Positions 38,521 to 51,506 of a DNA stretch of 64,000 nt are shown piece by piece; the stretch's first letter is position 1; every line of letters starts with the position of its first letter. Source of the DNA: Casuarina equisetifolia (lineage: Eukaryota > Streptophyta > Magnoliopsida > Fagales > Casuarinaceae). The translations under genes and the position numbers were made by a program. Below the pieces are notes generated by a model that did no database searches, was not told the DNA's origin, and saw nothing but the letters and a program-made list of their open reading frames with translations. Where the stretch lies: positions 28,670,853 through 28,734,852 of the forward strand of contig CM052358.1 in NCBI GenBank assembly GCA_028551475.1. Reading direction: 5' to 3'.

Positions 38521-38621
38521 TAGATATAAACTTCAACCGGCTACGACGTGTTGAGGATATGGAGTTTTCTCCTTTGTTTCTTTTTTATCTTTTTTTCAAA
38601 AAAAAAAAAAATTGGACAAGT

Positions 38622-38741
38622 CTTCTTGACAGGCATATGCTGGGAACGAATGGTAGGTACATTTTTCCTTGTAACTTCTAATCATGCTGTTGAGTGTGAG
38701 ACTTGATAGGAATCCAACACCATATGCCTGTCAAAAAGAAG
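38622..38741. repeat. Short inverted repeat (hairpin)
   Basis: CTTCTTGACAGGCATATG at 38622-38639 faces its inverse, CATATGCCTGTCAAAAAGAAG, at 38721-38741. The latter has three extra bases in the arm. About 80 bases separate the arms. It could be the remains of a small inverted-repeat element or simply a fold-back; no other copy was noticed. Confidence 0.6.
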
Positions 38742-39009
38742 TACCGACGCCGCGTGAATGGAATTTGCGTGAGGGGCCAGGCTATTGCACTTGTGCACAC
38801 TTGCAGAGCAATTGTATCTGAAAAGAACAGAACCCCTCGGCTTTTGACGCCAAAGGACAGAAGAAAAAAAAAGAAAAGAAAAAGCACTATGAATGAACGA
38901 AACTTCTCCCACATAGTACCTAGAAATTTCAAAGACTAAACTCCTCGATTATCCCATTTAAGAGACGAGAGATATAAAAGATTAGTTATTTAATCAAGAA
39001 GATAATCAG

Positions 39010-39240
39010 TGTAAGTTTGCCCTCGTTGAGAATCCCATCATCAAGACCGTTGTGCACATAAACAATATGAATGCAAGTTCCATTCACTGCAGCCCCCTTT
39101 CATAGAGCTAATTCTTTTGAAACATTTTCTTAAGATTGTGATAATTTACAGACTACGGATAACAATGAAGATCCTTCCAAGCTCACCCTTGACAGTAAGC
39201 TGTGCTTTCTTGGAGGGATGGGGATGCAATATCACGTAGA
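39010..39240 (+). repeat. TNL-leader/LRR-derived module, copy
   Basis: Contains GTTGAGAATCCCATCATC and then EDPSKLTLDSKLCFL in one frame. This resembles the TNL LRR start motif DASKFRLNNELCF of the intact gene (exon 3). Related copies lie at about 40360-40620 and 42710-42990. These are scrambled TNL pieces, not genes. Confidence 0.5.
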
Positions 39241-39459
39241 TTTTTTTGTGGTCAACTTGCGACATTTCAGACCTCCTGCTCTGGACATCTGCGTCAAAAA
39301 AGACATGTGAACGAGGGTAGCTACGACTGTCGATAAATGTCTTTTCATTTCTTCTCTTATCGCAGCCCCACCACAGGTGCAGCTCGTAAAGAACTGACAG
39401 ACGCATGTGAGTAGGGCACAATCATCTAAGCGAGGACCCGCATCACATCATACTTTTTC

Positions 39460-39790
39460 ATTGTTAGACACACATTACAAATTTTAATTAAGGCAGAGAA
39501 GCTGTATATATATCTTGACTTAGGTTGCCATGCAACAGCATTTAACTTAATGAAAAAAGAGTAGGTTGAGAGCGCAAAGAAAAGGGTGGATGACCATTTG
39601 TTCTTTAATTTTAGCCATGACAATTTTTCTTAAGCTTTTGCTTGACCTTAACATTTTTTGTTGCCTTGAATGATGCATTTAATTAGATACTATTTATGTG
39701 AACTAAACTATCTAAATTAAAAGTTTTGTAAAGAATCTATCTTTGAACATAGACATGATTTAGCGCCATTGTATCATACTTCATCATCAT
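39460..39790. repeat. Duplicate of DNA between the TNL and TBP genes
   Basis: Diverged copy of about 50430-50795. Both carry GGTGGATGAC..TTT.TTCTT, a Leu/Asn-poor AT stretch, and TATTTATGTGAACTAAACTA (39693) against CATTTATGCGGACTAAACCA (50719). In the intact arrangement this DNA sits between the TNL and TBP. Confidence 0.65.
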
Positions 39791-40084
39791 TTACATTGTG
39801 TAAACACTATATCAGATGCATGATTCTGCAATTTTAACCTATTGCTTTAAGTTAGTCTACACCATTAACAGTTAAGGTGAAGCTACAAAATGGTTAGACA
39901 TATGTAATCATACGGGATCCTGTGAAGAGGGCCGTTGCTTTGGGTTTGTGTCAGGGAATTTGTATTATTCCCATCCATAAGCAAGTGCCGGACACTTGCA
40001 ACGATGCGTAATGGACCAATAACCTCGTGTTGAAAGTGTAAGAAGATAGCCTTTCGGTCCTTCAACCGAACATTCCTGGAAAGA

Positions 40085-40620
40085 ACAAAAGAAAGTATAA
40101 ATCGACGTGCAAAGAACGGCTTAAAGCCAATTCAGATTGAGCATTGATCTAATCTTAAAAGAGCTTTAGTACCCAGCCTTCTAATCTCTGCTTTTAACAC
40201 TACAACGCGAACGTGTATCACATAAAAGCAATAAAGGCTAACGCAAGCATCCCGCAAATCGGCTCCCAAAGCTCTACTGCTTTGAAATCGTAGAAAATGA
40301 CAAACTTTTTTCCTACTTCGATTTACAGCTCTCTTTCTTTGGACCGTTTATTTACAAATCAATGCATGTATTCGCCGAAGCCTTCATCTTATTGAGAATT
40401 CCGTCATAAAGATCATTGCGCACAGAATTCACTGCAGGCCTCCTGGAAATTTCCTCTTCTTAAACCCCACTTTCATAAAGGTAATTCTTTTGAAACATTT
40501 TCTGAATGTTGTTGTAATTTACGAACCGTGGATAAATATGAATATCCTTCCAAGACTCCGGTAAACAGTATGCTGCGCTTTCCTCGAGGTGTAGGGATTA
40601 AATAGCACGTAAATTTCTAT
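40085..40620. repeat. TATA-bearing module copy 3 plus TNL-leader module
   Basis: AAGTATAAATCGACGTGCAA, AACGGCTTAAAGCCAATTCA, CACATAAAAGC and then the leader/LRR-like segment (CGCCGAAGCCTTCATC, CCTTCCAAGACTCCGG). This is the same order as upstream of the intact TNL at 42335-42990. Confidence 0.6.
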
Positions 40621-41699
40621 AAAGGACAGCCTGATTGGCACGTTAGCATTGCTATTCTATCTGCTTTATGAGTGTATGTATTAAAAAAACTGATCTTAAA
40701 GAACATGGTTATGTGCTTTTGGATGACCTTAATTCCTGAAAAGGATTTTTAATATTATACTGATAAAAAGCGGAGACCACACCCATAAAAAAATAACCCT
40801 TTATAATAATAAACACAGAAGTCGAAGCCATGTGCATATGCATCCTTACTTCCCGTTAATGGGAGGAAAAGATAAGCTTGTATATCTGTGAATCTCTGCT
40901 TTTCATGCCAAGTAACGGACATCCTGAAAATGGATCTTCTGTAGATGGACTTATTGGCTGCCTACTCTGTAATAGTCAAGCCGATGTCTTTTCATTTCTT
41001 TAATTTTCAGGAATGCGTCCAGTGTGTAAAGATGACATAACAGGGACCTAGCTACCGCATTCTCCGCGGGAAGGTCGTAAAGCAGGACCAGCAGACGCGT
41101 GAAGATGGACTTTAGCCGATGCGTTTGTTTACATGTAGCAGTGAAGGTGACGACGGAAGAAATGAAAAGACTTCATAATGAAATGTCTTTTCATTTCTTG
41201 TATCTTCGTGAATGCGTTCAGCCCGTCCACATGGGGGGCAAGTCATACAGGAGAACCGTCGGGTTAAAGGACAGCCTGATCGGAGTTGGAGAAAGGAGTT
41301 TGAAAAGCAACATGAACTGCTGAACTTACTTCTGCTCCGAACTTCTTAGAAATTTTGTTCACCAAAAAAATAACTGTGGATTTAGAGTGGCTGAATTGGC
41401 CATCTATTGCACTTTGCATTCGGAGGGATAGAAGTGGTGTATATGATCATAAGGTGATTGGGAATTTGCAAAGTGGTGTAATTGAAAATGGTTTATTTTT
41501 AAATATTTGATGTTGTGCTTGATTAGGCTTATTTATTTTTGTTTGTATTGTTTGTTTTTATTTCATTAGTATTATAAGCTTATGCCTAATATATATTATA
41601 AATTCATTTGTTTTATATAAATATTATGTAAGAATCTTATTATTCTGTAATAATTTTTAATAGAATTAAAGTATTCTGAGTTTTTGAATACTTAATCAT

Positions 41700-42334
41700 T
41701 TTAATCAATAAATATCGAATTATTCAAAAGCATATGACGTCGATAACTTTCAAAAGGCATTTAAACTCTAGGTTGTTCTGCAAAACATAGCTCAAAGCAC
41801 GCAACAACGACCAAATATAAAAAGCATCAAAATCTTTGCGGCCAACTTATTACTCAAATCATAACTCTGGCATTTCAAAACTTCAGAACCATCTCATGGA
41901 AGTTCATTGTCTTTGTATTATAATGCTGCAAGATCATATTCAAATCCAAGTTCGTGATTTTTTGCAATCAATGACAAAATTTACATAACAAATCGACTCT
42001 CACCATTTTCCTGTCCCACAGTGAGAGACATGTTATCAACGTTTTCCAAATATACGCAGCCATGCTCTAGTTTTGCGGTGAAAACCGACCAGCATCGCAA
42101 CACCATACTCTTTCATGTTAATAAAGCCTATGATCTCCCCATCGTCACATTGACAGAACCATCACCCTCCAGGTATTACAACAATTGACCAACGTTTGGA
42201 TTTTACGTTTCTGGGATTATGCAGCAATCTCAGCCAACCGGCCAAACAGTGGCGTGCACAATGAAAGAGTTACATATTTGTTGGTACTCACCGTAGGGTG
42301 GAGACGATCGCAGAGGGATGCTTCCTGAAAAGTA
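41700..42334 (-). pseudogene. TBP exon 1/intron 1 fragment
   Basis: The minus strand reads the end of TBP exon 1 near 42294-42330 (KHPSAIVSTL, compare [10 protein letters not shown] in the real gene), a GTGAG donor, then intron 1 sequence down to about 41700. It matches 54150-54835. Exons 2-9 are absent. The first residues of exon 1 are replaced by the TATA-bearing module. Confidence 0.85.
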
Positions 42335-43000
42335 TAAATGTACGTGCAAAGAATGGATTCAAGCAAATTCAAATAAACATTGATGTCATCCCCACCACCA
42401 AAGCTTGTATACTGTTAATAGGCAGTACATGCACATCCTGCGAATCTCTGCCTTCAAACATCACAGCGTGGACCTATATCATATAAAAGCAATAATGACT
42501 TTAATGTAAGGATCCCGCAAATGACCTGCTTTCCCCACCACAAATCCTTACTGCTTTTCAAATCTCTGCTGATGACTTCTAGTTATTTTGGGCAATCTTC
42601 TTGATCTCGCGGAAAATGACAAACTTTTTTCGCACTTAGATTTGCAGTGCTTTCTATTAACCATTTCTTTACCATGCATTACTCATTTTCAAACCAGGGC
42701 ATGTATGGCGAAGTTTAACTTTGGTTCGCCGAAGCCAGCCCGAGTCGAGAATCCCACCGTGATTGCGCACAGAAGCAATATGAACGCGAGTTCTATTGAC
42801 TGCCAGCCCCATGGAAATTTCCTCCTGTTAAACCCCTCTTCATGAAGTTGATTCTTTTGGTGCTTTTTCTGAATGTTGTCGGCTTACGCACTGTGGGCAG
42901 ATATGAAGATCCTTCCAAGTTCACGCTAAACAGTGAACTGTGCTTTCCCGTAGACTTCTTTCCAACAAACTTTCAAAGAGACGATAATGAAGACCTCGAT
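42335..43000 (+). promoter_or_regulatory. TATA-bearing module copy 4, candidate TNL promoter/leader
   Basis: TATAAAAG at 42482-42489 in the fourth copy of this module, about 1.1 kb upstream of the intact TNL start. It is followed by a TNL-like fragment (YEDPSKFTLNSELCF, 42895-42945) that recalls exon 3 of the receptor. If this TATA box is used, the gene must have a long spliced leader. A donor-like GAGTAAATAT lies near 43468 and an acceptor-like GGTGCTTCAG at 43572-43581. Confidence 0.4.
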
Positions 43001-43614
43001 CTCAGGACTGCCGCGTCGGAGAAGCTGGAAAAGGAAAGAAAGCTAAGATTTTCATTAGCGTAAAATCTCTTTTCATTTCACAGCCTGATCGGAATTCGAG
43101 AAAGTGCTTAGAAAAGCAATATGAACTGCTGAACTTAGTCTCCTCCAAGCTTCTTAGAAATTTCGTTCACCTCAAAAGGCGACGCCAACTGAACTTACTT
43201 CTCCAAGCTTATTAGAGCTTCCTTCGCCGCTTATTCACGTCCATCTCTTTTCTCCACCAATTTCTTGTCGATCAATTTCAAATCAGACCGACTTGTTCAC
43301 CCTTGTTGTCCATTGCACTTCTCATCAAAATACAGTACTAGAAATTTCCTTCTCTGAAGCCCTGCGAGCAGTACCAACAACATCAAGAGGCAGAACTCCT
43401 CAACTTGGCAGATCAGCGAGACGATCAACTGCAGTCAGATTGTGGAAAAAAGAGAAGATTTTGGCCGAGTAAATATCTTTTCTTTTCTTTCTTCTTTTTC
43501 ACTAATTTCAACCACGCTTTACTTTAGTTAACTATATATAGTGATTGTCTTCCATGAAACATAATTTGTTCGGTGCTTCAGATTACTAGTATTTTCTACT
43601 CAAAATTTCGTCCA

Positions 43615-46600
43615 ATGGCATCCGCTAGTACTCTGGGACCTGTTTCTTCTTCAATTCGTCAAGTGTACGATGTTTTCCTCAGCTTTTACGGAGAAGATAC
43701 CCGCAATAATTTTGTTGATCATCTACATGCTGCTTTGAAGAGGAAAGGAATTAACAGTTTCAAAGACGATGAGAAACTGGAGAGGGGAAAGTTTATTTCT
43801 CCAGAGCTCATGCAAGCAATACAAGATTCTCAATATGCAATTGTTGTGATCTCAAAGAGGTATGCTTTCTCCAAATGGTGTTTGATTGAGCTAACTAAGA
43901 TTATGGAATGTAAGTCAGAGACGGGGCTGAAAGTGTTGCCAATTTTCCACAACGTCGACCCGTCCGATGTTAGAAAGCATAATGACAGTTTTGAGCAAGC
44001 GTTTGTTGAGCATGGAAAAGACCCGAAGGTTAGCAAAGAGCAGATGGAAACATGGAAAACTGCATTAACAGATGTGGGTAATGTTGCCGGATGGCCTATA
44101 AATAATAGGTATTATTCATTGCGATTTGTTATAGTAAATTTTGGCTTATCTTTTCATGACTGGCATTACGAATTTTGTTTACTTTCTTTGGTAAAGTTTC
44201 AGTGTTGATTGTAAATTATTTTTCTTTACAGTTCTGAGTCACCTATTATTGAAGATATCAGCCGAAAGATACTTGAAGAGTTGAGAGATGGCTCTTCAAA
44301 CAGATTGGACGGACTTGTTGGAATAGGCTCCCGTCTTGAGGAAATAATCTCCCTTCTTCATTTGGAATTAGAGGATTTTCGTATTGTAGGAATTTGCGGG
44401 ATGGGAGGAGTTGGTAAAACAACTCTTGCAAGAGTTGTTTATGACCAAGTATCTCCTCAATTTGAAGCTAGATGTTTTGTTGCTAATATTAGGGAGGAGA
44501 CTAAAAAACAAGGCTTAGTCCATCTACAAACACAAATAATTTCTAAGATCCTTGGAGAAAGAGAAATAAGGATTTGTAATACCTATGATGGAATTGAAGT
44601 CATAGAAAAGAGATTAAAGAATAAAAATGTTTTTATAGTTCTTGATGATGTGGATTCAAAAGACCAAATGAAGGTACTAGCAGGGAACCGTGATTGGTTT
44701 AGTCCTAGGAGTAGAGTCATTCTAACGACTAGGGATCGTCATTTACTGCAACAATATGATGATGTGATAGAAATTTATGAGCTAAAGGAGCTAAGCAAGG
44801 ATGAATCTTTAAAATTATTTAGTCAAAAAGCCTTTAAAAAGGATCATCCTACAAAAGACTACGTAGAATTGTCTAATGATATTGTAGACTATGCTAAAGG
44901 TTTACCTTTGGCTCTCGAAGTTTTTGGTTCATATTTATGTGGCAGAGCACTAATTGCGTGGAAAGCTACACGAGAGCAATTGAAGGTAGAACTTGATCAA
45001 AACATTTGTTCGAGACTCAAAATAAGTTATGATGGATTGAGTCATTCTCAACAAGAATTGTTTTTAGATATTACTTATTTGTTCAAAGGACGATGTAGCA
45101 ACAATGTCATTGGTGTGTTGAAAGTTGTTCATCCATATTTTGACATTAATATTGAAGTTCTCAAGGACCGATGTCTTATAAAGAATTCAAAAGAATGCTC
45201 CAAATTTCATATGCATGATTTGTTAGTAGAGTTGGGACAACAAATAGTTCATCAAGAGTCTCCTAGTGAACCTGGAAAACGTAGTAGATTGGGCTGTTTT
45301 AATTGCATTGATCACATATCAAAGTACAATTCTGTAAGTGATTCTTTTTCACCTACTAAAAAGAGTAGCAATTTAATGCAAATTATATGAATTATTTGTC
45401 AAACATTTCTATGACAATAATTTTTTTTCTTCTTCTTGGGTTTATAGGCAACTGATGCTGTCAAAAAAGTTGTCCTCCAACCATCATTTGGTGCAAACAA
45501 AGAATTTTCCTTTGAAATCTTCTCAAAAATGACAAGATTAAAAATGCTTATGATTGGCAGCTCAAGAGATTTCAATGGATATTTTTGGGCTGCTTCGAAT
45601 TGGAATTATCTGCATCGACGTGGTGATGCTTCAAAGTTTAGGCTAAATAATGAATTATGTTTTTTTCAATGGTTTGATTATCTTTTACAGTGCTTGCCGA
45701 CTGATTTTCTACCAAAAAATAAATCGCTTGTGTTGAATTCGCACTATAATTATTTGGATTGGCACGGCAATGCATCAAAGTTTAGGCTAAGTAATGAATT
45801 ATGTTTTTTGCAATGGCCCGGCTATCCTTTACGGTCCTTGCCAACTAATTTCCAACCAAAAAATCTTGTGGAGCTTAGAATGCCTCATAGCCACATCAAA
45901 GGACAATGGGGTGGATGGAAGGTAAGATTTGGCTTCTATAATTATATTTTCTTTTTCTTCTTCCGTTTACTCTTTCTTTTGTTTATTTATTTATTTTTCT
46001 AATAACAGGATCTTGTCAAATTGAAGCACATTGACCTAAGTTATTCAGTTAACTTGACTGAGATATCAGATCTCAGTGGGATTCCAAACCTCGAAGTCTT
46101 AGAGCTACGTGAGTGTACGAAGTTACGTAGGGTCCACACATCTGTTGGATTTTTGAAACGGCTTCGAATATTGAGAATGAGAGGTTGCCAATGTCTTGAA
46201 AAACTCCCAGATGTGATAAGCTTGAAATCTCTTGTGAATCTTGATCTTGTTAGATGTTCAAGGTTGAAGACATTTCCAAATATTGTGGGTCATATGACTT
46301 CTTTGAAGTCTCTTGATCTAACTGAGACTTTGATTAGAAAGTTACCGTCACCCTATGAGAGATTCTCATCTCTTAAGTATCTTAGTTTTTCTGGCTTTTC
46401 GTGGTGTAGCAACGGCTATAATTTTTATCCTAACTATGGCTCTACAACCTTGCTGTGCTTGTTATGGGTGCGTAAAATGGACTCAGGACATTTTAAGAGA
46501 TTGCAAGCTTTAGATATGGAGGCTACAGGCTTAAGTCCCTCTCGTTGTTTCATCTCTCGTGTTTTCTCGAATCCCTCTAGGCTTTTGATCCCTAATTTGA

Positions 46601-47842
46601 GCTTTTTAGCAACACTAGATCTAAGTTATCGCAATCTGTCAAATGCAACTTTTCCTGATCTTAGCTCTTTGTCTTCAATCCAGACTTTAAATCTATCTGG
46701 AAACAAATTGACAACAATACCATATAGTATTTGTCAACTTTCCAACCTTGTTGAACTTCACTTGAGAGATTGTAAAAGCCTTCAAGGATTGGAACTGCTC
46801 TCATGCTTAAGGTCCTTGAGAGTGTTAAATCTAGCTTACTGCAATCTATCAGAGGGTATGATTCCAGATAATCTTGGTTTCTTATCCTCACTCGAGTCTT
46901 TAAGTCTAAGTGGGAACAAATTTAGAAAAATACCATATTTGGTCCAACTTTCCTGGCTTTTTATTCTTGTCCTGGTTGATTGTGCCGAGCTTCAAGTATT
47001 ACCAGAGTTACCGTTAAACTTGTTCGACCTCGACTTGAGAAATTGTCCATCGCTGGAAATTTGTTGCTGCGAAATGGACCCATCGACTTCAAGTGGAAGA
47101 TTGTCCTCCGATAATTGCTCTTATATGGCCATCAATTTTGATTCTGATGGCAGACCCTACAAGATCCCACATGCGCATCAACCAAAGAACATAGTGAGTC
47201 ACTTATCTCCTTTTTTAACATTGGGTTATTGAAATTAATAAATGTTACTGTTACATGCTAGCTTAAGTCACTATGATTCACATCTCTTTTCTTATTTTAC
47301 AGCACGGTTTTTATAGTGTCACGGTAGGCATCGCGCGGGCATATGGAATCCCACGCTGGTTCAACCGGAGAATCACTAGTTCCTTTGGAACAATTGAACA
47401 TCATTTGCAATCGACTTCGTATTCCTGGCAAGGTTGTGTTTTGTTAATTCTTTATGAAGTTCATGAGCATGGAAGTTATAATAATGGAACGTCTGATGGC
47501 AGCACTCGTACTATTCCTCAATTTGTTTGTCAATTTCAATTCAATAAAATTGGTAAAAGAAAGTCCTTACGCCTTTGTGCCCCGGAAGTCCCTTCTGTTG
47601 GGTTAAATGGTCTTTGGGTGTCTATAAAGCGACTTTGGCTACTCGATGGAAGTGGTCCCGAGGTTGAAGGCTGCCTTGAGTGTTCAATTGAATCACGCAG
47701 CCTAAACGTGGAGGTGAGAAAGTGTAGGGCACGTTCTGTATATTGGGAAGATTTCTGGGAGCTTTCTGAAGTTATCAATAGCATTTCTCCACATCCTTTG
47801 GATTTTAAATTTTGGGTTCCCTCCATCCGCCAACGGGATTAA
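43615..47842 (+). CDS. TIR-NBS-LRR immune receptor, apparently intact
   Basis: A five-exon TNL: 43615-44108, 44232-45333, 45448-45921, 46009-47193 and 47303-47842, giving 1264 residues with all phases consistent. TIR: DVFLSFYGEDTR (FYG where most have FRG) and the catalytic-type Glu in WCLIEL, as in TIR NADases. NB-ARC: P-loop GMGGVGKTTLA, kinase-2 FIVLDDVD, RNBS-B RVILTTRDRHLL, GLPLALEVFGSYL and MHDLL. LRRs span exons 3-4. Exon 5 is a C-JID post-LRR domain that in relatives contacts effectors. Exon 3 has an internal tandem duplication: GDASKFRLNNELCF and GNASKFRLSNELCF lie about 48 codons apart. It is expected to act in the cytoplasm or nucleus as an effector sensor signalling through EDS1. 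I chose the start at 43615 because the family begins with MAS and homologous sequence in the decayed copy starts there too. Confidence 0.95.
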
Positions 47843-48874
47843 ACGAATTTATTCTCGGTATGAGATTTGATTGGGTGGCTATTGCCAGTGGGTTTCATTG
47901 TCTATTACAGTATGTGGCAGGTACAATTTACTCCAGCAATCCCGTGGTGTTCCAACTATCTCTCACTTTATTTTTTATTCCATTGCAGCTGTTCCAACTT
48001 TCTGTTATCATTTAACTCTTGATTTTTTAGGGGAACATTAACTACGAGATAGAAGAAGAAATTGGAAGCTAAGCAATGAAATTTGATTGGATAAAAGGTT
48101 GATGATTATTTTGTTACTGACTTTGAACAACATTTTGCTAATGAAGAGGATTGAAACAAAATAAATATCTGAGTTGTTTGGCTCATGCAAATATATTTTG
48201 TTTTCTTTTTTATTTGTTAGATGGGTTAGTTAATGATTTATTTTGCTTAACAATTTGTTGGTTATGATGAAATATTTCTGAATTGGCTATTTATTTGTTC
48301 ATAAGACTATGAATTTACCATTGCAGTAGCTGACCTTTTATAATTTACGCATGAAAACTTAGATTTAGTCATTTTCAATATTTGGACAAATTCTTAATAT
48401 CTTTTATTGTTAAATTGATTTTCAATATATTTTGTTTGCATATCCTCTTCCTTGCCCTTTCTTTCTTAGTCATGCTAGACCCTCATGTACTCAAATCCCT
48501 TTTGCAGCATCACCCGTCCGTCCTTGCTCTGCTTAGTACGTCACTTACCACTGGAGCAATCCTGAAATTTGATAACATTGTGCATGGACCATTTTTCAAG
48601 ATAAAAGATAGAAGTGGATGTCGACAGGTTGCAATGGCGTTTAGTGTTCATGGATAGAGTTTCCTGGAGTTTTTAATCTTATAACTTTGGCAATTGCTAA
48701 ATGTGATGTTGAGCTCAAAATATTATATGAAACCTTATTAATTCTCATCGGCACTGAAAAATTTAATGAGGTGAAAGTGTTGTAATGGAGTTCTGAACAA
48801 GTAAGATGCAGTGTTTGCATCAATATCTATCACAATCAGCACAAATATTTATAGAGATTGCTTCATAACTGCAG

Positions 48875-48970
48875 GTCGTGCACCATGAGATGATCGAAGG
48901 AAGAAGATGATGACAAGGTTAACATCTGAGGGACAGAACCTAGCAAGAGTTCGGTGGCTACTTGCTAAGT
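48875..48970 (+). other. Possible 3' terminal exon of the TNL
   Basis: Follows the acceptor ATAACTGCAG. It contains CCTAGCAAGAGTTCGG and GGCTACTTGCTAAG, related to the modules at 13319, 15285 and 15450. As the TNL stop is at 47842, this would be 3' UTR. The repeated association of this module with TNL debris supports a transcript role, but splicing is not shown. Confidence 0.35.
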
Positions 48971-49109
48971 CAATCTTTATAGCATCTCCATCTATTTCAG
49001 GACTATGGAATCATTCAAATAGAGTGGAGTGTCTTGGCATTTTAATTGCAGCATGGTATTGACATTGTACATGTGTGGGCTCTGTTTTATTTACCAATAT
49101 GATGTTGTA

Positions 49110-51200
49110 TAGCCACTTTTAGCATTTCCTTCCTCCTTGTCTGTTGTTATTATTTTATTCCTAACTTTGCAATGGAACAAAAGTCTAAGAAACTCTTTCC
49201 GCAAGGAGTTTCCTTACACACTGGCAAACATATTATAGTTGCGCTAGCTTGTGTCCATTATGGATATTATAGTACTGAAAAGGCGATTACTTGGGCATTT
49301 TCTTTCAAGTTTTTTTTTTTTTTTTTACCTCAGTATTTTTCTTGTCTTTTCTTTTAATTAAGCTTTTGTTTGCAATTTTTTTGGTTTGCCAATATTTCGC
49401 CAAGTTTAATTTGTCTGAATCTTGAAATGAAAGAAGATAAACTTTAAACAAAAACATGTGCATTAACCTTTTTGTTGAAGGAGAATTAACTAGATCCTCC
49501 ATTTGCAAATATATTTGATTGTGTCCATAGTTTTTTGACTAAATTTACTGATTGTTCAAATAGAAAATAGCATAGATATTGTTTTAGTAAGCCTAGAGTA
49601 GGTATCAAGATGGTAATTAATGATGGTCTTTGCATTTGATGAATGCAAGATAAGAATCTATTAGGGACAATTTAATGAGATGTCAAGTTCTTGTATCCAA
49701 GTTGATTGAGCGACTGTTGGATTGATTTAATCAACATACACATATATTGAGTTACATGTTCTTATTTATTTTTTATTCATTGCATCTGTTCAATTAACCG
49801 CTTTTTTGCTTGTCTTAAATTAAATCATAGCACATGAAGTTACATGAGTTACCTTTACTTTTTAGTTGATAAGTGAAAATCACATTTGAAAAACTAGAAT
49901 TGGTAAAGCAAACTGGAAAATCCATGTGAGCTAACATCCTAGAACTTGGATGAATTAGTCACTACACGGTTTGTCTCTTGCAATTAGAAGTTCTTGTAGC
50001 CAGAGTTTGTGGTTTGGATACCCCCTTTTCGCTTGTTTTTGATACATTCTATATGCCAGCAAAGGACAGGGTAGGCTATTTAGATCTTCTTCCCGCATAC
50101 CAATCTTGTCTGGGCATAAGGCCTTTCTTGTTGACCTGATCTCTGCTCTTCCTCTTGAAAATGCAGGTATTGGATGCAAACAAATCAAAGCAACGTTGCA
50201 GTCACGTGCATCAGTAAATGTTTAAGTAGTCCTCGCCTTTTAGGACTCCAACGATGTAGGAGGAAGGAAAAGGAATTTAAAGTCTGCATCTCTACCGAAT
50301 TATCTAATAATGTGAAAAGCAGACTTTTTTATTTATGGGCTTCGCTCTAACTGCAGTTTCACATTTTGCTACCCAAATTTGTCCATACAACCAAAAGGAT
50401 GACTAGTTTTATCTTTATTATTATTGTCTTGAACATTGCAATGAAAATTTTAAGTGAGACAAAAAAACTATATACATCTTAACTTGGGTTGTGGCCATGC
50501 AAGGCATTCAAATTACATATAAGAAACTCCCTGATAAAATAGCAGGTTAAGACCAAACACGGTAATAAACTCATACGAATTGTTAAGAGTGAAATGAGAA
50601 AAGGTGGATGACAATTTCTTCTTCAACTTTAGGCATAGCAATTCACCTTAACCCTTTGGAAAAGTTATCTGAGCCTTACGATTTTTAGTTGTCTTAAATG
50701 ATGTTTTTTGGTTAGACATCATTTATGCGGACTAAACCATCTAATTTCAATAGTTCTTTCTGGAGATTCTACCTTGGAACATAAAAGCGATGTAGCCATA
50801 TCAAATGCATGATTTTGCAAATTTTATTCGCTTTCTTTGTATTATTGCCAACAAACATAATCAACCCACCCGATAGATGGAAGTAGACGTATACGGCATA
50901 ATTGAGCTTACGTTGAAATAAGTGAGGATCTAGTAACATACTGAAACAAGTAAGGATCTAGTATCATACCAAACTAATAATATCACACAACTCTTCAGTT
51001 TCGTTGTTAAAAAATACTTCCTTTCTAACAATTGTAACAATTTAGATGACAGCATGTGAAGTGTTTGGTAACAATCACAAACTGAAAATCGATTTTTTTC
51101 TACAACCACAGCTGTCTCTCTTTCACAATTTTTGTTTCATTCACTCCTAACTCAGCTAGTACATCGCATTTGGAGTCTCAATCCCAACAGACAACACAAG
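49110..51200. other. Intergenic DNA between TNL and TBP
   Basis: No gene is seen. About 50430-50795 is the source-like copy of the repeat at 39460-39790. The left part has short similarity to 780-850. Confidence 0.45.
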
Positions 51201-51506
51201 GTTTCATAGAATAAAACGTTCTATGCATGAACTCAAAGGAAAAGTCCAAGAAAAAGTATTCTTATTGTCTCTCTTTTTTGTTTTGTTTTCCTTTTTCATG
51301 TAACTCCGTAAATATAGGATTCTCCCAGTACATTAGAGCCAAAAAGGTCGAAATGCAGACACAGAACACATTCTTTAACTTAACCACCAGAAAACCAATG
51401 CACATTCGGCTTCCATATTTACACTTCAATCCAGACTCGGCAATTACTTGGTCAGATGCTCTACCTTCAAGCTGGCCGCTAGCACAAGCTGGCTTTTCCC
51501 ACAGAA

